Source: Chlamydiia bacterium
GTDB lineage: Bacteria > Chlamydiota > Chlamydiia > Chlamydiales > SM23-39
Assembly (NCBI GenBank): GCA_016213175.1
Contig: JACRBF010000049.1
Coordinates: 1-41,933, forward strand
Length of the DNA: 41,933 bases
Direction of reading: 5' to 3'
Numbering within the stretch: the stretch's first letter is position 1; each line of letters opens with the position of its first letter. The position numbers and the translations under genes are program-made. Shown here in pieces: positions 1 through 6,186 of this stretch. The notes beneath the pieces are model-generated. The model did no database searches. It was not told the DNA's origin and was given only the letters and a program-made list of their open reading frames with translations.

Positions 1-27
1 AACAAAATTATAAGATACTTTAAGCCG

Positions 28-88
28 CTCATTCCTGTAGTGGCCGCTTCGGACGCTACAGGAATGAGTGGAACTCGCCTACGGCGAG
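28..88. repeat. Two adjacent GC-rich hairpins upstream of the GNAT gene
   Basis: CTCATTCCTGTAG (28-40) is matched by its exact reverse complement at 56-68, and CTCGCC (74-79) by GGCGAG (83-88) with a 3-nt loop. Neither is followed by a T run, so they do not look like simple intrinsic terminators. They resemble the chain of GC-rich hairpins in 30276-30489 and may be the end of a similar repeat unit cut by the window edge. Confidence 0.5.
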
Positions 89-218
89 CGGAATTCAACC
101 TGCGACGTTGTTACCCCCTACCCCCCGTGAACGCGTACCAAGAAGATCTGTTGTTGCGGTTTTTCATGAGCTTGCTTAAAATCGGAATCAGAAAGACTTT
201 GCGCGAGAAATTTCCGAT

Positions 219-653
219 ATGGCTGAACAGAATATTCCCTTGGAAATTGTTTACCAAGACCATGCGCATCCTAACGAAATCGAAACGATTCGGGAAGGGA
301 TTATTGAAGAGGCTGTTAAGGCCAATATGGGGAGGATGTCTCCCTATCATTTGTTCGTCAAGAATGCAAAAGCGCGCATTGTGGCTGGAGCTATTGGGTA
401 CACGATGTATGGATTGCTGTACATTGACATGCTTTGGGTTGATCCAGAATTTCGAAATAGGGGCTTGGGAACAAAGTTGGTCTGTGCTGCAGAAAATCTT
501 GGCCGCGAGAGAAAATGCACTTTTGCATGTCTTGTAACAATGTCTTGGCAAGCATTGCCGCTGTATCGTCGTCTCGGATATTACATTGAATATGAGCGGT
601 TGGGTTTTGAGAACAACACGATCATGTATCTTCTACGCAAGCCTCTTGTATAA
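219..653 (+). CDS. GNAT-family N-acetyltransferase
   Basis: A 144-residue protein of typical single-domain GNAT size. The acetyl-CoA binding motif A is visible as RNRGLGTKL at about residues 79-87, following a beta strand (YIDMLWVDPEF). Near the C-terminus, ALPLYRRLGY (about 112-121) is the usual GNAT motif B. The family transfers an acetyl group from acetyl-CoA to an amine; the substrate cannot be told from sequence. The start at 219 has no strong Shine-Dalgarno sequence. The gene stands alone, with hairpin sequence before it and a repeat fragment 24 bp after its stop. Confidence 0.85.
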   Translation: MAEQNIPLEIVYQDHAHPNEIETIREGIIEEAVKANMGRMSPYHLFVKNAKARIVAGAIGYTMYGLLYIDMLWVDPEFRNRGLGTKLVCAAENLGRERKCTFACLVTMSWQALPLYRRLGYYIEYERLGFENNTIMYLLRKPLV

Positions 654-676
654 GCAGTAGAAAAGACGTCCTTCCA

Positions 677-712
677 TCAGAGATTGTTAACGGATATGGA
701 TTTCGTCGCTTT
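677..712. repeat. Solitary cap of the 170-bp palindrome family (5997-6169 type)
   Basis: AGAGATTGTTAACGGAT is followed by ATGGATTTCGTCGCTTTT. Read as the reverse complement, this is the right arm end of the palindrome at 5997-6169, with only a few differences. No partner arm follows, so it is a single arm end or a remnant. It lies between the GNAT gene and the porin promoter. Confidence 0.7.
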
Positions 713-772
713 TTCTCTCTCTTTTCTATGGAAAGCGCGCCCTGCTGCGTTCTCTGGATTACAAAACAATGT

Positions 773-801
773 TTGACAAAATCGACGCTCATTCGCATGA
801 T
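773..801 (+). promoter_or_regulatory. Sigma70-type (chlamydial sigma66) promoter for the porin
   Basis: A perfect TTGACA at 773-778 is followed after 17 bp by CATGAT (796-801), four of six matches to TATAAT. Transcription would begin near 808, giving a leader of about 75 nt before the ATG at 884. Confidence 0.55.
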
Positions 802-883
802 CGTAAAAAGAACTTTCTGTCTCGTTTTTTGGAATCGATGGACGGATGGGATTGTGGTTATCGGCTTTAATGAAAGGGATCTT

Positions 884-1993
884 ATGAGCAAACGTACTTT
901 GTTGATTCTGTCAGTGGCTGCAATGGCAATGGGTCTTTCTATGCCAATGCATGCACAAAATACTCAAAATAAAAAAACGCATTCGAATGACCAAAATGCG
1001 ATGGCGGGTCAGAAAATGGGTCTTGCCTCTGCGCGTGGATGCCCTGGCAATAACGACTTGTTCGTTACAGCCGATTTTCTGTGGTGGAAGGCAATTGAAG
1101 ATGATATCTCTCTGGGTTTTAATCAGTCTGTAGATTCATCCGCTGCCATAGGCGCTCTGGGCGATCTAGTTCGTTTTCACCCAAAGTGGGAGCCAGGCTT
1201 TGAGCTTGGACTCGGCTGGAATGTTCCTTGCGATGGATGGGATCTGTTCGCAAACTGGACGTGGTTTAGAGATAAGGCTTCTGTCAATGTCTCTTCTCCA
1301 GGGGCAGATAGCGCGGGCATTGGCATTCAGCCTTTTTGGGCTCGATTTCCAACAGGAGCAGCAGGAACATATAATCTCTTGCATGCTCATCGCACGATCC
1401 AATACAATATGTTCGACGTAGAAATGGGGCGCGCCTCTTTCGTAAGCGATACATTTATGCTCCGTCCCTTCTTTGGGGTCACGGGCGGCTGGATTAATCG
1501 CACATTCTCGTCCAATGCTTCTACTGCGGTTTCAGCGGGCGCTGCGAATCAGGTCTACAGAAGCACCAGTAAATACTGGGGCGCTGGCCCTCGATTTGGC
1601 TTAGATGGTCAATGGAGACTCGGCGCTGGATTTCGATTCTTCGGCGATGTTGTAGGTTCCGTTCTTTATGGTGAATCGTATGCAAACCAGGCTAACGTCA
1701 CCACTGGCGTAGGTCTCGTGAGCCAATATAATGATCCTTCCATAGGAAAAACTGTACCGCATCTGCAGCTTGCTACAGGTCTCGGCTGGGGACGTTGCTT
1801 CTGTGCCGATACGATGTTTTTCAGCCTTGATCTAGGTTGGGAGGTCAATCAGTTCTGGAATGTACCTACAGTCATCTACCCCGATATAGCTGCAGGGACT
1901 ACAGCGAATACCAACGGCAGTTCGAATCGTGAGATGCGCTCTCATAATCTCAGCCTTTCAGGCCTGACAATTGCTGCAAGATTTGATTTCTAA
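884..1993 (+). CDS. MOMP-like outer membrane porin (Lpg1974 / Legionella MOMP type)
   Basis: A 369-residue protein. I chose the ATG at 884 because it follows AAAGGGA by 5 nt and gives a clean signal peptide (Lys-Arg, a hydrophobic stretch, then PMHA before QN); the frame itself is open further upstream. The mature part begins with a segment containing NDLFVTADFLWWKA, typical of the Legionella MOMP/Lpg1974 pore-forming family, which is common in non-Chlamydiaceae chlamydiae. Alternating polar/hydrophobic strands fill the rest, and it ends in Phe (AARFDF), the outer-membrane beta-barrel targeting residue. A few cysteines (RGCPG, VPCDG, RCFCAD) could form the disulfides used in chlamydial envelopes. 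It has its own promoter and a strong terminator, so it is probably monocistronic and well expressed. Family assignment is by pattern recognition. Confidence 0.8.
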   Translation: MSKRTLLILSVAAMAMGLSMPMHAQNTQNKKTHSNDQNAMAGQKMGLASARGCPGNNDLFVTADFLWWKAIEDDISLGFNQSVDSSAAIGALGDLVRFHPKWEPGFELGLGWNVPCDGWDLFANWTWFRDKASVNVSSPGADSAGIGIQPFWARFPTGAAGTYNLLHAHRTIQYNMFDVEMGRASFVSDTFMLRPFFGVTGGWINRTFSSNASTAVSAGAANQVYRSTSKYWGAGPRFGLDGQWRLGAGFRFFGDVVGSVLYGESYANQANVTTGVGLVSQYNDPSIGKTVPHLQLATGLGWGRCFCADTMFFSLDLGWEVNQFWNVPTVIYPDIAAGTTANTNGSSNREMRSHNLSLSGLTIAARFDF

Positions 1994-2005
1994 TTCATTT
2001 CTTTA

Positions 2006-2047
2006 ATCGCCAGAAGATGCTTTTAACATTTTCTGGCGATTTTTTTT
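2006..2047 (+). terminator. Rho-independent terminator after the porin
   Basis: ATCGCCAGAA (2006-2015) pairs perfectly with TTCTGGCGAT (2031-2040) and is followed by a run of T to 2047. It begins 13 bp after the porin stop. Confidence 0.9.
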
Positions 2048-2069
2048 GCTTTAAATTCTTTTTTGCGGC

Positions 2070-2100
2070 TATAATACTCATTATTAACATAATTTTGAGG
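2070..2100 (+). promoter_or_regulatory. -10 box and GAGG ribosome binding site of the proline-rich gene
   Basis: TATAAT at 2070-2075 is followed by an AT-rich leader and GAGG (2097-2100), four bases before the ATG at 2105. No good -35 box is seen. The layout (TATAAT, about 20 AT-rich bases, GAGG, TTTT, ATG) recurs at the unknown gene starting at 27996. Confidence 0.5.
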
Positions 2101-2104
2101 TTTT

Positions 2105-2809
2105 ATGGCAAATAAGCTTTCTCTCACTCCTGATTCTCAAATAAACTCTAATCTGGACAGTGCTGTTTCGTCTAGAGGAGACGAGTCGGCTCAAGCGCAG
2201 GAGACGCAAGTCAAGGTATCTAAGGTTGCCGCAGAGGCGGTTCCTCCGCCAGCACTAGGACCCGCAGGCCGACAGCCGGTGAGACCTGCTCAGCAACCGC
2301 TTGCTGGACGCGCAAAGCTAGCGCTCATGAAACCAATGCAATTAAGTCCAGCGGCGACTTCCAAGGGAAATAGCTCTTTGACTCCCTCTTCGATAGAGTC
2401 GACTCCGGCTTCCTCGCCATCGTCGATTCTTAACACAATACAAAAGAAATCGGAGCAGTTGCGGGCGCAATCTGTGCCACCGCCGCAGGCATTGCCTGAG
2501 GATGATATGGAGATAGACAAGAATCCATTGCCAGCAGTTGCTCCCAGCCCCTCCCCTGAGGAAAGCCATCCTTATGGCAACAGCGGGGGTTTGGTTCCGT
2601 CACGAGCACAATCTGTGCCGCCACCAGTATCGGAGCCGGATGGTACATTTCATCTAGTGCCAGTGGAGCCAGAGCTTTTTGGCGGTCTAGAGGAAGCGAG
2701 TCAGGCGGCTAATGAGGAGGACGAGTTGTCCGCAGAACAGCGGATTGCAAAATGGCAGCAGGAGGCGGCGCAGCAGGCAGCTAAGAAAAAGCCGCCGCAA
2801 GAGGAGTGA
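2105..2809 (+). CDS. Proline-rich, low-complexity protein; possible secreted effector
   Basis: A 234-residue protein with no domain I recognise. It is rich in Pro, Ser, Ala and Gln and has no transmembrane segment or classical signal peptide. The octapeptide RAQSVPPP occurs twice (residues 120-127 and 167-174), with a related AVPPPA at 45-50. The C-terminus is a charged Ala/Gln/Lys-rich helix (about 205-232). Proline-rich unfolded proteins with an N-terminus rich in Ser, Asn and Gln are frequent among type III effectors of intracellular bacteria, and PPP-containing motifs can bind SH3 or EVH1 domains; that role is inference only. The gene has its own TATAAT and GAGG and stands alone between the porin terminator and convergent cysJ. 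Confidence 0.75.
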   Translation: MANKLSLTPDSQINSNLDSAVSSRGDESAQAQETQVKVSKVAAEAVPPPALGPAGRQPVRPAQQPLAGRAKLALMKPMQLSPAATSKGNSSLTPSSIESTPASSPSSILNTIQKKSEQLRAQSVPPPQALPEDDMEIDKNPLPAVAPSPSPEESHPYGNSGGLVPSRAQSVPPPVSEPDGTFHLVPVEPELFGGLEEASQAANEEDELSAEQRIAKWQQEAAQQAAKKKPPQEE

Positions 2810-2826
2810 AGCTGCGATTCCTGCAA

Positions 2827-2846
2827 TAGACCTCTTGCGTAACTAA
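2827..2846. repeat. Solitary cap of the 170-bp palindrome family (TAGACCTC type)
   Basis: TAGACCTCTTGCGTAACTAA here is identical to the left end of the element at 16656 and nearly identical to the end at 11905. No matching inverted copy and no core follow. It lies in the 68-bp gap between the convergent proline-rich gene and cysJ. Confidence 0.8.
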
Positions 2847-2877
2847 TGTCTCGTATATATAAGAGTCTTTGTGTCCC

Positions 2878-4014
2878 TTAGTAGACGTCGATGAGGTAGC
2901 GGTTTTCGGTTTTCAGCCGCCTGACATAAGCGTAGGCGGCCTCTTCGGTCAGATTGCCCTCTTCTCGAAGGATGCGGTGTAGAGTGAGGTCCACATCTTT
3001 CGCCATTTCTCCTGCGTCTCCGCAGACATAGAATGAACTACCCGATTCAAGCCAATCCCAGACGCTTTTCTTTTCTGTGTAGAGTTTGTGTTGAACGTAG
3101 ATTTTTTCAGGTGTATCGCGAGAAAAGGTGAGGCTGAGTCGGAGACGTCCTTGCGACTGCAATTCTAGCCAGAAGGGTTCGTAGTAGAAATCGGTAGCGC
3201 GGTTTCTTTCGCCAAAAAAGAGCCAATTGCGGCCTGGGGCATGTGTAGCGATGCGTTCTTGTAAAAAGGCGCGGAAGGGGGCGACGCCTGTGCCAGGTCC
3301 TACGAGGATCATAGAGGCGGCAGGATCTTTGGGGAGAGAAAAGTTGTGTGAGGGCTGTAGATAAATAGGAATGGGCGTTGTATGGAGTTTTGCAAAAGTG
3401 CAGAGGAAATGACTGCCGATGCCTTTGTAGAAATGACCGTGGGAAGTGTAAGAGACGTAGGCCACAAGGAGATGGATCTCATTGGGAAAGACGAGAGAGG
3501 AACTTGCAATCGAATAAAACCTGGGAAGGAGCGGCATGAGTTTAGCGAGGGCGGAGAGATTGGGGAGGGGATAATGACGGGACAGATCGAGGAGTGTCCG
3601 GGAGGGGAGCCAGTCATTGAGGCGTGTCTTGTTTTCGGGGGAGAGGATGGGGTCTTGCGGCGCTGTTTGACTGAGGAGTTCTTTGAAAAAAGAGGTGTTT
3701 AGTCTGCGGATATTTGCCTGGTGGATGAGGTAGTCATAGGCTGTGTAAAAGGCGTTTGTTCGAGGATCGAAGAGGGTGTCGTGTGCATTAATTTTGAAGT
3801 TTTGGATGATGTCTTCCACTTCCTGGGGGTCATTTTGAGGCAGGACGGCTATGCTGTCTCCTGGTTTAAAAGGGAAGTCAGTACCGTGGATGGTTAGAGC
3901 GATGTGATAGGTTTGTTTGGTGGAGGTGTGACCGGTAAGGAGGGTCCGTTCTTGAATATGGGCGAGAAAAGGATGGGACTTTGAATAGGTTTTTATGGAC
4001 AAGCTATCACGCAA
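2878..4014 (-). CDS. cysJ: CysJ-like NADPH flavoprotein reductase lacking the flavodoxin domain
   Basis: A 378-residue protein matching the FAD/NADPH half of sulfite reductase flavoprotein and cytochrome P450 reductase. RFYSIAS at 165-171 is the FAD-binding RxYS motif, GPGTGVAP (239-246) the NADPH pyrophosphate loop, FFGER about 267, and FYVCGDAGEMAKDV near the end the usual CGD motif; it ends in an aromatic residue (DVY). The N-terminal FMN flavodoxin domain of E. coli CysJ is absent, as in the short chlamydial 'sulfite reductase' proteins. No hemoprotein partner is visible here, so the electron acceptor is unknown. The upstream-most start is a TTG at 4014 with no clear Shine-Dalgarno, 26 bp from a palindromic element that may carry its promoter. 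The start is the least certain part. Confidence 0.85.
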   Translation of the reverse strand: MRDSLSIKTYSKSHPFLAHIQERTLLTGHTSTKQTYHIALTIHGTDFPFKPGDSIAVLPQNDPQEVEDIIQNFKINAHDTLFDPRTNAFYTAYDYLIHQANIRRLNTSFFKELLSQTAPQDPILSPENKTRLNDWLPSRTLLDLSRHYPLPNLSALAKLMPLLPRFYSIASSSLVFPNEIHLLVAYVSYTSHGHFYKGIGSHFLCTFAKLHTTPIPIYLQPSHNFSLPKDPAASMILVGPGTGVAPFRAFLQERIATHAPGRNWLFFGERNRATDFYYEPFWLELQSQGRLRLSLTFSRDTPEKIYVQHKLYTEKKSVWDWLESGSSFYVCGDAGEMAKDVDLTLHRILREEGNLTEEAAYAYVRRLKTENRYLIDVY

Positions 4015-4040
4015 TGATTATTTTTCTGGTTATGAGGTGT

Positions 4041-4211
4041 GAACCTATCCCAGTAATATTTTTCGTCGATTTTCGGGATTATTTTGGCCGATTTTCGATT
4101 TAAATTTCGGGAGTCATATCGACAGTTGGTATATGACTCCCGAAATTTAAAGTCGAAAATTGGCTCAAAAGAACCCAAAAATCGACCGAAATTTATTACT
4201 GGGATAGGTTC
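4041..4211. repeat. Palindromic element A (171 bp, GAACCTAT cap)
   Basis: The cap GAACCTATCCCAGTAATA (4041-4058) is matched exactly in inverse at 4194-4211. Inside are arms containing GTCGATTTT, GGCCGATTTTCGA and a central stem GGGAGTCATAT / ATATGACTCCC around an 11-nt loop. The central stem differs from the GGGGGGCAATAT of its relatives on both sides at once. It fills the space between the divergent cysJ and lipoprotein genes, ending 4 bp before the latter's ATG. Confidence 0.9.
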
Positions 4212-4215
4212 GTGT

Positions 4216-4359
4216 ATGAGAATATTAGTCATTGCCTTATTGTGTGTTTCTGTGGTGTCTTGCGGGGATGGTGGCAGCGCAAACCGCGGTTATGTCATTT
4301 CTCAATCTCATGTGACGCCAGAGATTCTCCCTGCGCCTGCAGAGGCGGATGCTCAATGA
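4216..4359 (+). CDS. Very small lipoprotein
   Basis: A 47-residue protein. The N-terminus is Met-Arg followed by a hydrophobic stretch and VVSC, a lipobox with the lipidated cysteine at 16. The mature part is only about 31 residues, polar and proline-containing (GDGGSANRG to EADAQ). In Chlamydia the cysteine-rich lipoprotein OmcA lies close to gltX; this gene is in the comparable place but has a single cysteine, so it is a positional analogue at best. The ATG is 4 bp from palindromic element A, whose GGGATAGG end is the only ribosome-binding-like sequence present. The 3' end overlaps convergent gltX by 7 bp. Confidence 0.6.
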   Translation: MRILVIALLCVSVVSCGDGGSANRGYVISQSHVTPEILPAPAEADAQ

Positions 4360-5864
4360 GTCGTTGGGATTAGCTCTCGGCAATCTTTTTTCTCCCATCC
4401 TTTTTTGAGCAGATCCATTCGTTTATTGGAAATGCCCCCGAGCGTTTCAATGGCGTTCATGAAGCGGACGCGGGTAGTGTCTTTCCCGAGTAGTGTGACG
4501 GAATCGAAGAGTGGGGGGCCCATCGATTTCCCCATTACAGCGCTAAACAAAATGGGGATAATCACTTTTTTGTGATGGACGCCGAAGCGCTCGGATGCAT
4601 TGTGCGATGCTTGTTCTAATCCTTTCCCGCTCCAGTCTTCCAATTCATCGAGATTCCAGATGATGGCTTGGAGGATGCAGCTGACGAGTTCGGGAGAGGT
4701 TTGTTTAGGACAGAGTAGCTCAGGGGTAAATTTCATATCGGAGATGAAGAAAAAATCACAGAGCTGCATGAACTCGCTGAATGTTTTGATGCGGGTATGA
4801 ATGAGAGGCATCAATTTGCACATGAAGGTTTCGTTGAATTTCCAGTCTACGAGTCTTTTCCAGAGCTTGTCTTCGGGGATGGAGTCGATGATTTTTTTCT
4901 GGTTGACCCAGTTTAGTTTTTGGATATCGAAAAAGGCGCCGGAGATGCCGATCCGCTTAGGATCGAATTCGCGGATGAGTTCATCCAGGGTATAAATCTC
5001 TTTTTCTGCCGGCATGCTGTAGCCCATGAGAGTGAGGAAGTTGACAAGCGCCTCTGGCAGGTAGCCGCTATCTCGGAAATAGAAGATGGAGGTGGGATTC
5101 TTCCGCTTGGAGAGTTTTTTCCCTTCCTTGCCGAGGAGGAGGGGCATGTGCATGAAGACGGGGGGCGTCCAGCCAAAAGATTCGTAGAGGAGAATGTGCT
5201 TTGGCGTGGAACTCATCCATTCGTCGCCGCGGATCACATGGGTGATTTTCATGAGAAAATCGTCTACTACGTTAGCGAGGTGATAGGTGGGAAATCCATC
5301 TGATTTGAGGAGGACTTGATCGTCGATATCCGCCCAAGGAGAGGCGATACGGCCTTTAATCTGGTCTTCAAATACACATTCGCCGGTAAGGGGGACTTTT
5401 AGGCGGATGACGAAGGGCTGTCCTGCCCGTTCTCGGGCGCGAACTTCATCAGGACTTAGGTGGCGATAGCGTCTGTCGTAACCTACTCGTTTGCCCTGCT
5501 TGGCAGCCACTTCCCGCATTTCCATAAGCTCTTCGGCGGTAGCGAAACATTTATAGGCGCGCCCTCTTTCTAAGAGTTCATAGGCATGCTTACGGTAAAT
5601 CTCAGTTCTCTCCGATTGCCTATAAGGGCCATAGGGGCCGCCGATATCGGGGCCTTCATCCCAGTGGATCTGACACCAGCGGAGGGCTTCAAAAATACTT
5701 TTTTCATATTCGGGGCGGCTGCGCGATTGATCGGTATCTTCGATGCGCAAAATGAATTTGCCCTTGAAATGGCGGGCAAAAATCAGGTTAAAAAGGGCAA
5801 TATAAGCCGTCCCTACGTGAGGGTCTCCGGTAGGGGAAGGGGCTATCCGAACGCGTACTGACAT
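4353..5864 (-). CDS. gltX: Glutamyl-tRNA synthetase
   Basis: A 503-residue class I synthetase of normal length that charges tRNA-Glu. The HIGH signature is HVGT at residues 16-19 within APSPTGDPHVGTAY, and the KMSKS signature is KKLSKRK at 249-255. RIEDTD (40-45) and GDEWMSSTPKH (about 213-223) are further hallmarks. The C-terminal anticodon-binding helical domain is complete. GAGGAA precedes the ATG at 5864 by a suitable distance. If GlnRS is absent, as in most chlamydiae, it probably also supplies Glu-tRNA-Gln to the amidotransferase; that cannot be seen here. It lies downstream of tsp on the same strand with a repeat-filled gap between them. Confidence 0.97.
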   Translation of the reverse strand: MSVRVRIAPSPTGDPHVGTAYIALFNLIFARHFKGKFILRIEDTDQSRSRPEYEKSIFEALRWCQIHWDEGPDIGGPYGPYRQSERTEIYRKHAYELLERGRAYKCFATAEELMEMREVAAKQGKRVGYDRRYRHLSPDEVRARERAGQPFVIRLKVPLTGECVFEDQIKGRIASPWADIDDQVLLKSDGFPTYHLANVVDDFLMKITHVIRGDEWMSSTPKHILLYESFGWTPPVFMHMPLLLGKEGKKLSKRKNPTSIFYFRDSGYLPEALVNFLTLMGYSMPAEKEIYTLDELIREFDPKRIGISGAFFDIQKLNWVNQKKIIDSIPEDKLWKRLVDWKFNETFMCKLMPLIHTRIKTFSEFMQLCDFFFISDMKFTPELLCPKQTSPELVSCILQAIIWNLDELEDWSGKGLEQASHNASERFGVHHKKVIIPILFSAVMGKSMGPPLFDSVTLLGKDTTRVRFMNAIETLGGISNKRMDLLKKGWEKKDCRELIPTTH

Positions 5865-5916
5865 GAAATTCCTCAGAAATAGTGTAATAATCCGCGATCA
5901 ATTAATAAAAGTCGAG

Positions 5917-6186
5917 GCTAGCCCACATTTCTCACACATTCCGGGAAACTCTGAACGATCTGTAACATCTCGTCCACTTTTTCTCCGGTCTGTGTGAGAG
6001 ACTGTTAACGGATTTGGTTTCTGTCGATTTTCGGGACCTTTTGAGCCGATTTTCAATTCAAAATTGGGGGGCAATATCAACATCCAGTATATTGCCCCCC
6101 AATTTTGAATCGAAAATCGGCCAAAAATCTTCCGAAAAGCGACGAAATTCAAATCCGTTAACAATCTCTGAGAAATGCGGGCTAGC
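5917..6186. repeat. Palindromic element B with an outer inverted repeat
   Basis: The core element is 5997-6169 (173 bp), with cap AGAGACTGTTAACGGATTTG and one mismatch in its inverse at the right. The central stem is GGGGGGCAATAT / ATATTGCCCCCC. The inverted symmetry continues outside: GCTAGCCCACATTTCTCA (5917-5934) matches TGAGAAATGCGGGCTAGC (6169-6186) with one mismatch. On the left the two parts are separated by an extra segment (see 5931-5998). The right end overlaps the stop codon of tsp. Confidence 0.85.
5931..5998. repeat. 68-bp mini-insertion with short terminal inverted repeats
   Basis: CTCACACA (5931-5938) is repeated in inverse as TGTGTGAG (5991-5998), and CCGG occurs just inside both ends. 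The segment interrupts only the left arm of element B; the right arm runs straight through at the same point. It looks like a small insertion into a pre-existing palindrome. Confidence 0.5.

Noticed and set aside
92-170. Minus-strand sequence resembling a tRNA (CTTGGTA, then GTCGCAGGTTGAATTCC)
   Set aside because: The anticodon stem does not form, the T loop is altered and no acceptor stem closes, so it is at most a decayed tRNA trace and not an RNA gene I can support.
40-537. 165-codon open frame overlapping the GNAT gene
   Set aside because: It is in another frame of a clear acetyltransferase gene, is Arg/Leu/Cys-rich without domain, and runs through hairpin sequence.
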